A stretch of DNA of 64,000 nucleotides from Humulus lupulus (Eukaryota; Streptophyta; Magnoliopsida; Rosales; Cannabaceae). Made by a program: the position numbers and the translations under genes. The stretch's first letter is position 1. The number at the start of each line of letters is the position of its first letter. The notes below the pieces were generated by a model. The model was not told the DNA's origin and did no database searches. It worked only from the letters and a program-made list of their open reading frames with translations. This document shows positions 22,895 through 34,610 of this stretch, piece by piece. The stretch is from the NCBI RefSeq assembly GCF_963169125.1, contig NC_084800.1, positions 142,162,397 through 142,226,396 on the forward strand. The letters are read 5' to 3'.

Positions 22895-25690
22895 ACCCTT
22901 CATTTGAAATTTTTTCCTCATTTTCTCTCCTTTTTAGTCTCAGAAGTTTTTCTTCTTCCGTTTATCATCCCAGAGATCCCTATGCTCTTGCCACAAGAGT
23001 TTCTTCGTCTGTCCAGCTTTAAAGGCTCCACTAGGACTCCAATTCCTACGCTTTTTGAGACTTTCACATGGAAAAACACTGTAAGTCCTCTGCCTGTTGC
23101 ATGTTTTGATCTTTCCATTTCTCTGTTAGGTAAACTTCTTTCTTAGTCGCACACTGTAGGTTGTTTTTGACTGGTTTTTGGTGCATAGGTTTTGATCCTA
23201 GGCATATCGACTATTTGAGAACATGTCTAAGGATGTGATGTTTAGGACAAGATAAATTCTGGGTAATTTTAATAGGGTAGCTTTTCTGGGTAGCTTTAGG
23301 GAATGCCTGTTAGGAAAATGGAAGGTGAGAGGTTTCTAGGGTGCAAAACCAGGTAGCTTAGGGGTCACGCTTCCTATGCGGTTTTGCTTTTTAAAACTTT
23401 CCCTCCAAGGCAAGCATTATCCTGACCCTCCTGACACACAGATCCCGAGTAATCGAGGATCCGTTGGAAACGTGGGAGCGTAACCATGGCAACGCGTGGC
23501 TTCACACACCACGGGCTGAGATTACCTCAGCCCGTGTATGAAAATCACTTCTCGCGCTATATTCCCTTTTCTATTTTTAGGTCGCTTATTTAAATTTTTC
23601 TTCATTCTAGTTTGTTAGGTGACCAGATGGGGCCCAGGAAGAACATACCCAAGAAGAGCACGACTGGCTCGTCATCCCAGCAGGGCAGCAAGGGGAAAGG
23701 GATTGCTGTGGATTCTCCCATCCCCCACTTCGGTCCCACAATGGAAAAAGAGGTCAAGGTGGGACCTGATGCTTTCTTCGAGGCAAAGAGGATAGTCTCG
23801 AAGATTACAACCCAAGGGAGGGTCAACAAGATCCTACTATCCCATAACATCGAAATTGGGATAGGCACTTTTGTTGCCCAACCTCCCCTCAAGGGCGAGA
23901 GGAGCTGCACGCCTCTCGACGAGGAGTTCGTAGCTTGGAGCGACGAACACCTCAAGGCCAGGGCCTTCCTACCTCTGGACCAGTACTTCATGGATTTTCT
24001 GAATTACGTGAAGCTGGCTCCCTTCCAACTGCCCCCTAACTCCTACCGTTTGCTAGCGGGGCTGAGGTACCTCTCCTGAGGCATGAGTGGGAGGTCCCTA
24101 CACCAGCGGACATACTTTTCTTCTTCTGCCTCAAAGCCAGCCCAGACCAACGGGGGCGAGGCAATTGGTTCTACTATTTGACCCGTTTTCCCAACTCTCC
24201 TGCAGTCATCGAGCTGCCCAGCCACCCCAACGACTTCAAGGACCAGTTCTTCATGTCGACGGGGTTTTGCAACTACGAATACAACTACTTCAACCGTCCT
24301 CGTAAGTTCTCTCTATTCTCTGCTCGCAAAATCACGATATTGCTTTATTTCTTTTTGCGCGTATCGACTTGAACATCATCGTGCAACCATTTTTGCGAGG
24401 ACAGCCAAATCGGTGACCCTTAGGGGTCAATACGGTACCGTGGCGGGGCTCCCACCAAATGAAAAAGACTACCTCCAGCTCGTATCTGATGAGACGATGC
24501 TGGCATGTAAGTTAATTTCTCCGGGCCAGTCTCTGGCCTTGAGGAGGTCGCGGGCTATCCCAGTAGCTTGCGAGCTGGTGCCTATCCCCGAGGGGGATGC
24601 TGCGGACAGTGACGAGCGGGACGAGGAAGATGAGGTGCTGCTCGTGCGATGAAATCGAGCTCTCGAGGTTGCTCAGGGCCTCGACGTGGATTGGATTCAG
24701 TCCGGGGCAGCAGCCGGCCCCTCCGGCCAAGGTAACCCATACCTGTTTAGGGACATAGACAGGGCTGCCGCATACGTAAGGCTTGCTAGGTTTAACCCAA
24801 GCCAGCTCGTACATCGTCATCGAGATGGCCCAGACCTTAACATAACCCTGCTCCAGTGTGTAGATCAACTAGTGTTACGCCATGATATGGGCCATCCTAG
24901 GGGCACTGTAGTAGTAGACAACACCATGGCTTTTATGTCGGCCTTTTTTTGAGGAGTACGGGACCAACCTTAGGTCGTGGCCCTCCCTTCTAGAGGGTGT
25001 AGTCGCTCCAGGGCTTAGGCAGTATGTAGAGAAGTCCAGTCCTGAGGCAAATCCAGACCCAGAGCCCCCTCTCATCCGTGAAGTTATAAACTTAGACTCC
25101 CCCATAGAAGCTCCGAGGCCAGAGGTCGTGGCAATAGATTCCTCCTCTAGCTCGGAGGGTAGGACCTTTTCAATACACCTTTAGATTTTTCTTGTAATAA
25201 AGTAACCTTACATGTATACTAACATTCCTTTCTTTTTGTTTCAGGAGAAGAGATGGCAGAGCCCGGAGACAACGCCCTGCGATCCATCTTCCCAGGGGGA
25301 ATCCTCCCTTCGGATCATCTGGGCCACTGGTCAAGAAACCCCAGCTGACCAAGAAGACTCCTCTTGTCGGGACCACCTCCAAGTCTCCCACCAAGGGGAG
25401 GGGCCAGGTCCTTGCAGCCACAGAGAACATGCCCCCACCTCCCCCGTGACCTCCAGCCCCTACTCGGGAACAGTAGCCACCAGCAGGAACCCCGTCAGTT
25501 CCCACTCCCACCGTGCGCGTCCCGGTTAACACCCAGGCCCTGGAGAAAATCCTCGAGGCCTTCCGAGGGACGGTCTATGAGACCGCGAGCTATACGGTGG
25601 AGCATTATTACAATGCTACCCCGAGGGACTTGAGGGAGATTGAGACGAAGAGCCCCGAGAATGTCATGGAGTCTTCACTAGGGATGACCA
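22895..25690 (+). pseudogene. T1 antisense spliced gene (putative gypsy-type transposon / Transposase_28-like protein)
   Basis: On the strand opposite T1 gag-pol, a multi-exon reading can be followed. There is a leader exon from about 22895, an intron 23081-23580 (GTAAGT...TTTTAG), ATG at 23627 (MGPRKNIPKK), an exon to 24301, an intron to about 24404, an exon to 25158, an intron 25159-25244 (GTAGGA...TTTCAG) and a last exon from 25245. The protein has a basic Ser-rich start, then LPLDQYFMDFLNYVKLAPFQL and a WFYYLTR motif, which resemble plant proteins annotated as putative gypsy-type transposon. Its biochemical role is not known. It is broken: frameshift near 24070, TGA at 24650, T-run frameshift near 24950, stops near 25447, and the 3' end cut at about 25690. 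Confidence 0.7.
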
Positions 25691-27063
25691 TCATTGGATA
25701 TCTAGACTTGGCTCCGAGAAGCCTTTTGATAATGTAGTAGACCGGTTTCTGAGACTGGTCCTCCTCACGAACCAGCACAGCGCTGGCTGCATCTTCCATT
25801 ATAGCTAGGAAAAGAAAAAGAGGCTCTCCTATTGTGGGCTTAGATAACATGGGCGGCTCTGCTAAATGTGATTTTAGGTCGAGGAAAGCACGCTCACATT
25901 CATCGGTCCACTAAAATTTTTTATTTCCCAGAAACAGGTTATAGAATGGCAAACACTTATCGGTTGATTTGGAAATGAATTGATTAAGGGCTGCCATCCT
26001 TCCTGTTAGACTTTGGACATATTTTCGTGACCGGGGTGAAGGAATCTCGAGTAGTGACCTGATTTTATCGAGGTTACCCTCTATTCCTCTGGTGTTGACT
26101 ATGAAACCTAGGAATTTATCTGACGCAACCCCAAAGGTACATTTTTGGGGATTCAACCTCATGTCGTACTGTCTTAAAATCTTAAAACATTCATTCAGAT
26201 CGGGGACATGGTTATCGGCAATTTTTGACTTGACCAACATGTCATCAACATACACTTCCATGTTTTTCCCGATCTGATTAGTAAACATCCTGTTGACCAA
26301 TCTCTTGTATGTATCTCCTGCATTCTTCAGCCCGAAGGGCATGACCTTGTAACAATAAACATTAGTTGGGGTCATGAAGCTAGTGTGTTCCTGGTCCGCA
26401 TGATTCATGGCGATCTAGTTATAGCCCGAGTATGCATCCATAAAGGGCATGAGCTCATGCCTCGCAGTGGCATCTACCAATTGATCAATCCTTGGCAAGG
26501 GGAAACAATCCTTAGGGCAGGCTTTATTCAGATCGGAAAAGTCGATGCAGGCTCGCAACTTCCCGTTGGGCTTCGGGACCAAAACAGGATTGGCGACCTA
26601 GATCGGGTATTTTTCCTCGCGAATAAAGCTGCAATTTAAAAGTCAAGCTACTTCCACTTCTAGGGCCTCAGCTCGGGTCGTGCCCAGACGCCTTTGTCTC
26701 TTGGACTTCGCAGGCACGTTCTTGTCAAAGTTGAGGGTGTGCATGATGACGCTTGGCTGATCCCTATCATGTCTTCATGAGAGTAGGCGAACACATCTAG
26801 ATTCTCTTGTAGAAATCTCAGCAGCTCTGTCTTCCTCTTATTACACAGGTTTTTCCCGAGCTTCACCACCTTCGAGGGGCTTTCGGGTCGATGTTCACCT
26901 CTTCGAGTTCTTCGATGGCCTGGAGCTTGGATCTATCTTCACCTATCCCGGGGTCGATATCATCATTCAAGGGGATACCTTCCCCATTGGTTTCCTGAGG
27001 TTTTTCTGTCTCAGGAATAGGTCCTACTTCCTGAGATTCCTCATTCCCACATTGAATGGTCAT
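25690..27063 (-). pseudogene. T1 reverse transcriptase and truncated RNase H
   Basis: On the minus strand an acidic linker ending EELEEVNIDPKAP (27063-26863) leads into decayed N-terminal RT. An open 165-codon block (26408-25911) follows with MPFGLKNAGDTYKRLVNRMF, catalytic YVDD (26252-26241) and NPQKCTFGV. RNase H then starts (SAVLVREED, KPVYYIIKRLLGAKSRYP) and stops abruptly at about 25697, where the sequence becomes the reverse complement of the antisense gene. The remainder of RNase H and all of integrase are missing. RT and RNase H would copy element RNA to DNA in the particle. Frame breaks lie at about 26410 and 26640. Confidence 0.85.
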
Positions 27064-27074
27064 CGTCTGCTACC

Positions 27075-27520
27075 CGGGTCATGATTTTCCCTTCATGGAA
27101 ATGCTATAGTATTCCCTGGCAGTGAGCTGATCACCTCGGACCGTACATATCCCTGTAGAGGAGGGGAATTTAACTGCGAGATGGTGGATGAGGTTATGGC
27201 CTCAAATGCCATCAACGTAGGTCGGCCCAGAATAGCGTTGTAGCCGGTGGGATAGTCGATAACCACGAACTCGAGGAGCTTTGAGATAGTTTGGGGCCCC
27301 TCTCCCAAGGTTATTAGTAGCTCGATTGTTCCTATCGCTGTCGACCCTTCTCCAGAAAATCCAGACAGCATCATGGAGGTGGCCTTCAGCTCGGTGACAG
27401 AGAATCCCATTTTCTCCAGCGTAGATCGAAGCAGCAGGTTCACTGAACTCCCATTATCGACTAGTATCCTCTTAACTCTCTGGTTGGCGAGCTAGTTATG
27501 ACTAGAGGATCGTTATGGGT
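27075..27520 (-). pseudogene. T1 aspartic protease
   Basis: Minus-strand reading gives RVKRILVDNGSSVNLLL, a retropepsin active site in the DNGSS form typical of Tat elements, at about 27477-27425. It continues with MMLSGFSGEGSTAIGTIELLI and the C-terminal YNAILGRPTL. The frame is open from about 27480 to 27093. A stop (LVIT..*LANQ) and a frame change separate it from gag near 27490. It would process the gag-pol polyprotein. Confidence 0.85.
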
Positions 27521-30011
27521 GAAGTGGATGTGACCAACGTCCTCCTCGGTAAAAATGATTGGTTGCCTCTCCAATCGTTGCTGTTTGGGTAGATGCTGCT
27601 CTGGGATGAATTCCACTCCGTTATGAGCCTTCAACTCATTGACATATCTTTTTTGGGCACCTCTACTCGTGTCGGCCAAATGGGGGCCTCCGGAGATTTT
27701 GGATATCTCTCCTCCTATTACAGGAGGAGGGGTATCCTGACTTATTCGGGGCCCGGGCTGATTTTCCAGTGCTTCTGGAACTGGCTGACTAGTAGGAACT
27801 TGGTTCTGCGCATATTGAGCCAAAGGTCCGGCTCTGATGAGTGTCTCGATCTCGTCCTTCAAATGCCTACAATCGTCAGTGTTGTAGCCAATGTCGTTGT
27901 GGAATCGACAGAACTTGGAAGGGTCCCTCTTAGCCTTCTGGTGTTTCAAAGGCTCCGACTTTTTCCAGGGGAGGCAGTCAGAGTTTGCAAGGAAAATGTG
28001 TCCCTAGTGTTTGTGAGCTTGGTATAAGCCGCGTAGACTGGCTTAAATTTTTCCATGGGCTTGTTCTTCTTCGGACCGTGCTAGCCGCCCTCGCTGCTCC
28101 ATTTTCTCTTACCTCCACCCCCTTGGTTATTCTGTGCAACAGTTTGAGTCATTTTTATGACATCTGTTTCCACTCCAACGGGCTGATCAAGGGTTTGGCT
28201 GGTTCCCGAGACCGATGCTCACGCCTCTTCCAGGTTTATCCATTCCTGGGCCTTGTTCAAGAATTTATCCACGGTGCTAACACCTCTTCTCTGTATCTCT
28301 TTCCATAGCCCGCTTCCAACGAGGATTCCAGTCCTCAAGGCCATAAGCTTGGAACTATCATCCGCGTCTCTGGCTCGAGCCGCGACGTTTGCGGACCTGC
28401 TCAGGTAAGTTTTCAAAGGTTCCCCAGGCTGTTGCTTCACGTTCGGCAGGGTGTCAGCTTTGATGCGGGCAGCTTGAGAAGCTCGGAACGCCCTCTTAAA
28501 GTCGGCAAAAAAAAATTCTTCCACGAGCTGATGGAATGCTTTTTACACTGCTTGAACCACTGCCTAGCTAGCCTAGTAAAGGTGGAAGGGAATATCAAAC
28601 ACCTCATCTCGGGGCCAATATTATGGGCCATCATCAAGGTATTGAACATACCCAAATGATCCGACGGGTCTCCATCTCCATCGAACTTAGACAGGTGGGG
28701 CATCTGGAAACCTGGCGGGTACGTTGTGGATGCTATGTTGGGGGCGAAAAGCTTGAGATTTGTCCCCCGAGTCATACTCATCCTTCTTCTTTTTTGACAA
28801 GAGCTTCTTCATTAACTCCTCCATCTGAGCTAAACGTTCTAGGGTCTGGTCCTTAATCCCTTGGTTGTTCTGGGGCTTTTCAACAGTTCAAGTTCCATTG
28901 TACACGTTAGGCGGGTTATTGTTCCTCCAAGCTTGAGCTTGGTTAGGTGGGACATTCCCACTGTCACGTACTTCGGAAAGACCATCCCCTAGGTGAGCAT
29001 GACTTCCATTTCTAGCTGGATCCCCCCTCTGCGAGTTGAGGCGATCTTGAAGGTCAGCCCTAGAGGTGGCCCAAGGGCTTTGCGCCGAACTCAAGCGATT
29101 ACACAGGTCTCCACCAGATCTGCACTTCGGTGGCTCCCGATCCAGTAGCTCCCGTTGGAAAATCTTGGAGCCCGCTGCTGGGGGTGAGGATTCGGGACCT
29201 CCCCGCGTGCTCGGTTGCGATGGGAAGGACTGGCGGGAGGAGGATTTCTTCTGCTGCTCCCGTGTGTCGGAATGTCTCGAACTGGACGGGGAGGAGATGG
29301 GTATCTTATCAGCGATGGGGGATGCCTAACTGGCAACACAATCCTAGTCCCATCCAGGCGGATCAAATTAGCTCGCGACCATTCTACTCTACCATCTCCA
29401 GCATCTTACGCTCGGTGATCTGACCGAGGCACGGGAGGGCTGGCCGGAGTAGGTTGTCTGTGCGAGCCTTCCCCGGATCACCTTTGCGAGCTGCCACGAG
29501 CCGTTCTAGGTGCATTCGACGGTGGAATCGAGCTAGGAGTCGAGGTTCAGACTGATCGGTTGAGTTGCTGATTGGCCCTAGGAAACTCCTAAAACATAGT
29601 TTCCTGGTTGTGGTGTGACGTGGGTGCAGAACTCGGGGTTGAGGTTCTGACTGATCGACTGGGTCTGGGCCGATTATCCCTACGGGACTTGTGAGTCCCA
29701 CTTTGCCTCTTTCCGACGTTAACGTCAGTTGCAAGAGGGGGTAGCCGGGCCAAGACTTCTTCGATTTGCTTACTTGCTCTGGATAGCTGACTCCTCAACT
29801 GAATGTGCTCCATCTCTATCGCCGTCAGGAAACCCGGGTTCAGATTTGGCGGTCGGGGCACCGAACTCCCGGTGTCGTCCTGGCCCATCGGCTGCTTTCC
29901 TGATCACTGCTGGATCTCAGGGTTTGGTTCATCGGATATGGCGGCATGGTGGGCCTCCTGCCCATCATGTTGATCCACCTCGTTACCATGGCTCGAACGA
30001 GTAACCACCAT
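27461..30011 (-). pseudogene. T1 gag
   Basis: Begins at the minus-strand ATG at 30011 (MVVTRSSHG). A predicted coiled coil with QLRSQLSRASKQIEEVLARL lies at about 29800-29740, and a long Pro/Arg-rich region down to 28890. The gag core is at 28781-28219 with SKFDGDGDPSDHLGMFN and ARQWFKQ. Near the C-terminus is the zinc-binding-like CRFHNDIGYNTDDC at about 27910. Stops occur in the N-terminal third. Inside the core a run of nine T (minus strand; 28507-28515) shifts the frame by one, so KNFF and ADFKRAF lie in different frames. Gag forms the particle and packages RNA. Confidence 0.83.
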
Positions 30012-30044
30012 GATCAGGTTTTTGCGATTGCACCAATCTAAATC

Positions 30045-30065
30045 CTCTCAATGAAAGCACCAAAC
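30045..30065 (-). other. T1 primer-binding region
   Basis: Element-oriented sequence directly after the 5' LTR reads GTTTGGTGCTTTCATTGAGA, the position of the PBS. TTGGTGCTTTCATTGAGA follows the LTR in many Tat-like plant elements. I do not assign the tRNA. Confidence 0.6.
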
Positions 30066-30824
30066 TGTTGACGCGGTTCTTCGCCAACAGGTAATTATAT
30101 GAATAAGTGGGATGGATTAGTACTAATTGGTGAACCGTAATATGAAAATAACTATATTCTAGACTTGAGAAACTAACATCATGGGAAGATCATCACTCCT
30201 TTCTTTTTAGGTGGTTCGAAGGTTAAAATCTATCTAGTCCACCAGTCGATATTTTTGATATCTCTTGGCTATTTCTTACAAAGTATTTCTTTACAAAAAT
30301 ATGCCAATCCCCTGCACTACGCAGGGTCTTGGTATTTATAGGAAGAAGATATCTTGGTTGACAATGTGATCTCTTTACCCTTCACGTCATCTCTGTGACA
30401 CTGATGATTAATTGCTAAACTTTGCAGTGAAGTGTGGTCTAATCAATAGGTAAGGAGGGATAATGGGCCGCATGGCCCAAACAGGCGTGGGATGTCTGAA
30501 CATGCATGTTTATACTACATGTCTAAGAATTCAGGAATAGAATAGACACATGATGTTTGATATATGCACATTTATATTGCGTGGTTGACTTTACAAGGAT
30601 TCGGATGTCAGATCTCTGTCGCATCACGAGCTTAATGTGGCGCTTTCTCGTGACACTCATACTGCTGACACGATGCCTCCGAGTAGCAGTTAACTCTCTA
30701 CTCAGCTCAGGCTGGGTGGATGGAGGCCTGTAACAAACAGCTCCAGGTGGACAATTTACACGTGGCAGATCGAATTAGGCCCTTTTCTAGCTCGCTAATA
30801 CGCTCGGATATTTAGGGCGTACAC
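30066..30824 (-). repeat. T1 5' LTR
   Basis: 759 bp, the same length as the partner at 21837-22595. A TATA-like CTATAAATA on the minus strand at 30341-30333 is the likely element promoter. The LTR is bounded on the right by the CATAC duplication. Confidence 0.92.
30333..30341 (-). promoter_or_regulatory. TATA-like box in T1 5' LTR
   Basis: CTATAAATACC on the minus strand, conserved at the same place in the 3' LTR (22112-22104), about 270 bp before the LTR end. This is a usual spacing for U3/R in plant LTRs. Confidence 0.6.
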
Positions 30825-31723
30825 ATACAAAGTGTAATCATTGAAGATTAAGCTAAGAATTGGAGCTCTAAACTTGGGGATTAACTCAGTTACAACTTGT
30901 GGATTCAAGCAGAGGCTAAGGTAAGCTTTAAACTGTGATTCTAACCATTAAATTATGTAAGTTATTGGCTGGGTTTTAGTTTTATTATGTATTTTAGGTT
31001 GAAGATTGAGCTTGGGATTTGATGAAGTTTTGAGCTATCTTCTTGTTAGGTTTTGTTGCTAAGACTATAGTAGAGATACCGTGGTGATTAAGTTGGGTTG
31101 TTGGAATGATTTTGGGGTAAATTGGCTTGGTTTTGATGGTCAAAATGGATGATTTTTCTAGGTTCGAAGGGTCGGGCCGCGACATTGTTCTTGTTGAGCC
31201 GCGACCCTCTAGAACAGTTGGGAGGCCAAGAAGAAGGGCAGGTTGCGACACACCATGGATTGGTCGTGGCGCGCATGGCCTGTTTTGGGGGTTGGGGTTT
31301 CTGGTTGAGGTGGGCCGCAGCACAAGGCCTTGGGACTGCGGTGCTTAGTGGGTTTTTCGACCCCAAGAAGGTTTTAGGCTCGGGAATCCAAAAGTTAAGG
31401 CTCGGGATGGATTTTATCACCTGGATTGATAGAATTCAAAGTCCCGGAGACTAGAATTTTAACCCAAAGTTATTTAATGGATTAGAACTTGATGGATGGA
31501 TATTGTTGATACATTGTGACTAGGTTTTCAATGAGGCTCGGACTAGGGGATTGTACTCGGGACACAGGTAAGAAAATTTTGTACCCATAGAGCAGGGCGT
31601 GGCCCTATAGTTTGTATTGTAGGGCATGATCCTATGTGATTATGATGCAAGGTGTAGCCCTATTTTGTATGCTTGTATTTGTTTAAGTGTTTGTTAAGTT
31701 TACGATATGTGTTGCATATCTGT

Positions 31724-31830
31724 AAATCTACGACAAGGGCAGGGAACGACAAAGGCCGAGAAGGGCAAAGGTCGAGAACGGCGAGGGCCGGGAATGGTAA
31801 AGGTCGAGAAAGGCAAGGCCGAGTACGGCA
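31724..31830 (+). repeat. Tandem GGGAACGGCAAAGGCC-type repeat in S3
   Basis: About six diverged units of roughly 17 bp (consensus near GGCAAAGGCCGAGAAC) give a G/A-rich strand. The same motif with fewer units is in both N1 LTRs at the matching place. Confidence 0.75.
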
Positions 31831-32410
31831 AGGGGTTGGGAGTATCGTTAAGCACGCGGAGTGCGAGTTGCCAGGGATGTCCTCACGGTGTAGACCATGA
31901 ACCTAGGGCCTGGTAAAGTGCCTGGGACGACATGGCCGTTATGTGTTTAGGCTGTTAGCGGTTTTATTATATGCTGAATGATAGATATGCATATGTTGTT
32001 TGCTTGTGTGGAGTTTTCTTGCTGGGCTTCGTCTCACAGGTGCTTTGTGGTGTAGGTAAAGGCAAGGGAAATGTTGATCAACCATGAGTACGGAGAGCAA
32101 GCAACGTGTACATGTTTGGCCTGCCTGGCTGTCACGACCAGGGGTATTTTTGGAAGATGTTTTTATTAAACCTAATTTTGTCATTTAGTCAACTTTAATC
32201 ATATTTTTTATTTGTAAATATTTCTAAATAGTATTTTGGGATTCCAAATGTTCAACACATTATAGTTTTCAATGAATGGTTACATTTTCAAATTATATGA
32301 CTTTTATTATAGTTAGCTTCACTTTTAACCTGAAACCTTGATTAACGGGTTAATTGCACGTTTTAAACTCACTTAGTAACGGCACTAAGGAAGTAGGGCG
32401 TTACAGGTTC

Positions 32411-32759
32411 TGTCATATATAATCTCTATTATATAAAACACTTTTACTAAGATGTCTATCCACATCAGTAATCTAAATCTAGTTCACTCGCATCTTGTAT
32501 GCTTAGCAAACCGTACTAGTAACCATTCATTAAAGATTCCATACTTTAATATGTTACTGACTATTTTATTCATTATATATGATCTTAATTCTCTCGTACT
32601 AATACAAGATCATATTCTCATGAATGAATAGGGAATTTTCTTGATATTATCATATAATTAATTCAAACAATAACTATAACTTTCAAATATAATAAAATTG
32701 TACTTTTATTGAAAACCAATAAAATGTCTTTACATGCTTTTAGGGCATTAATCCTAACA
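32411..32759 (-). repeat. C1 3' LTR, proximal part
   Basis: Continues the C1 LTR after S3 and matches 43220-43569 (for example AAGATGTCTATCCACATCAG at both). In element orientation the LTR starts TGTTAGGATTAATGCCC at 32759. Confidence 0.87.
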
Positions 32760-32776
32760 ATCTCCCACTTTCCCTC
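32760..32776 (-). other. C1 polypurine tract
   Basis: Minus-strand GAGGGAAAGTGGGAGAT abuts the LTR start TGTTAGGATT, the usual Copia arrangement (AAGTGGGAGATTGTTAGG). Confidence 0.85.
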
Positions 32777-32859
32777 AAATCATGCGAGGCATCTCCCTTA
32801 ATCTCTTATTGCGCATGTGACCAATGAACGACTTTACAAGAAGTTTCTTGGTAAACGAG

Positions 32860-34350
32860 TCTGCTAGGTTCTATTTCGACGTTATCTTCATAACAGTCAC
32901 ATTGACTTGATGTACAATCTCTTTTACCATATGGTATTTCCTTTCTATATGCTTTCCTCTCTTATAGCTTCTCGATTCTTTGGAATTAGCTACTGCTCCA
33001 TTGTTGTCACAATACAGGATTAGTGGCTTATCCATATCTGAAACTACTTCTAGACCAATGTAGAACTTTCCCAACCAAACCGACTCTTTAGCTGCTTCAT
33101 AAGCCGCTATGTATTCAACTTCCATGGAATCAGCTATGTTGGATATGCTAGATTGTTTAATGCTTTTTCAGACAAAAACTCCTCCACCAAGAATGAACAA
33201 TGACTGAGATGTCGACATTCGACTGTCTTTGTCTGATTGGAAATCAGAATTAGTGTCTCCAGTGGAGTTCAGCTCACCCCATGAATATACAAGCATATAA
33301 TCTCTCATTCTCCTACATGAGAATGTGCTTTACTGCAATCCGGTGTTCCAAACCAGGATTTGATTGATAATGACTTACATTCCCAATTGCATAACATATG
33401 TCGGGCCTAGTACACAACATAGCATACATCAGACTCCCAACTGCTGAAGCATAGGGATAATTTCTCATATCCTTATCCTCCTGAGTTGTCTTAGGACATT
33501 GTTCCTTGGATAGAGCAATTCCATGTCTGGTCGATAACTGGCCTTTCTTGGAAGTCTCCATAGAGAATGTTTCAAGAACCTTAACTACATAATTATCTTG
33601 AGAAAGTTACAAGAGCTTTTTCTTCCTATCCCTTAGGATTTGGATTCCTAGAACATAGATCGCCTCGCCCAAATCTTTCATTTGGAACTTTTCGGCTAAC
33701 CACTTCTTCATGTTTGTCTATGTCTCTACATTGTTCCCAATGAGAAAAATGTCATCAACGTAAAGGACTAAGAAAACCACCACTTTTCCTTCGATATATT
33801 TATACACACATGCTTCGTCGACATTCTGTTCGAAGCCATAGGATTTAATTATTTCATCAAAAGTGATATTCCAAGATCTAGATGCTTGCTTTAATCCATA
33901 CATGGATTTCAGCAACTTGCACACCTTTTGATCTTCCCCATTCTTTATGAATCCTTCTGGTTTTACCATATAGAGACTTTCATCAAGATAGCCATTCAAA
34001 AAAGTTGTCTTGACGTCCATTTGCCATATCTCATAGTCATTGGCAGCCACTATGGATAAGAGGATGTGAATGGATTTGAGCATGGCCACAGGAGAAAATG
34101 TTTCTTCACAATCAACACCTTCTCTCTAAGTGTAACCTTTGGCCACTAGCCTCGCTTTGAAAGTCTCTACATTCCCATTTACACCTCTTTTCTTCTTGTA
34201 TATCCATTTACACTTTATGGGCCTAACATCTTCAAGTGGATCCACAAGTTCCCTAACAAAATTGGAATACATCGATTCCATTTCTTACTTCACGGCTTCT
34301 TGCCAATTCTCCTTTTTATGATCATCCATTACTTCTTTAAAGGTCAATGG
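32860..34350 (-). pseudogene. C1 reverse transcriptase and RNase H (Copia)
   Basis: Minus strand, about 34090-33718: WQMDVKTTFLNGYLDESLYM, KSMYGLKQASRSWN and the catalytic LYVDDIFLIG, all diagnostic of Ty1/Copia RT. The RT end (YASAVGSLMYAMLCTRPDIC) lies at 33561-33313. RNase H with EYIAAYEAAKESVWL and LYCDNNGAVA is at 33125-32871. The TERMINAL part meets the PPT directly, as expected for Copia order. Stops and frame shifts separate the blocks, so no functional enzyme remains. Its upstream continuation crosses solo LTR S6. Confidence 0.87.
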
Positions 34351-34610
34351 ATTGTCCTTGTCTATATCAGAAAAAAGGACACGTGTCTCATGTTCATAGC
34401 GAGCGGGTTGTCTCACAATCCTCCCACTATGACGTTGCACCAGGGTTCTCTTTCAGGAATCGTGGTTTCCTCAGTTTGTCGTTTATCATTTAATGATGAA
34501 GATGATTGTGATGGGATCTTATCAGCTGTGAGTTCCTCCAATACTACCTTGTTCCGGGGTTTATAGTTATTCATATAGTCATGTTCAAGGAAGGTCGCAT
34601 TTATGAAGAC

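Larger units (their letters stand above)
21837..30824 (-). mobile_element. T1: Tat-like Ty3/Gypsy element with antisense gene, integrase deleted
   Basis: T1 has 759-bp LTRs at 21837-22595 and 30066-30824, each TGTTGACGCGG...CGTACA on the plus strand, and a perfect CATAC duplication at 21832-21836 and 30825-30829. In minus orientation it has gag (from 30011), protease (about 27500-27090), RT and the start of RNase H (to about 25700). A plus-strand spliced ORF (23627-25690) then lies before the 3' LTR. Integrase is absent. LTRs differ by roughly 7-8 % by eye. The coiled gag N-terminus, the CRFHNDIGYNTDDC motif and the antisense ORF fit the Tat lineage. Confidence 0.88.
21267..32405 (+). repeat. 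S3: solo LTR (Tekay group), split by T1
   Basis: The LTR arms are 21267-21836 and 30830-32405, about 2.15 kb once T1 and one CATAC copy are removed. It starts TGTAGCGTCCCAAATTTGC, ends GTAGGGCGTTACA, and is flanked by perfect GGTTC at 21262-21266 and 32406-32410. The second arm has a GC-rich block (31170-31350), a 17-bp-type tandem repeat (31724-31830) and the shared block ending TAG|GTAAAGG near 32053. It is most similar to the N1 LTR family. Confidence 0.9.

Noticed and set aside
29066..29423. Plus-strand ORFs of 67-97 codons opposite T1 gag
   Set aside because: Shadow frames of the GC-rich gag; gag itself is supported by family motifs on the minus strand.
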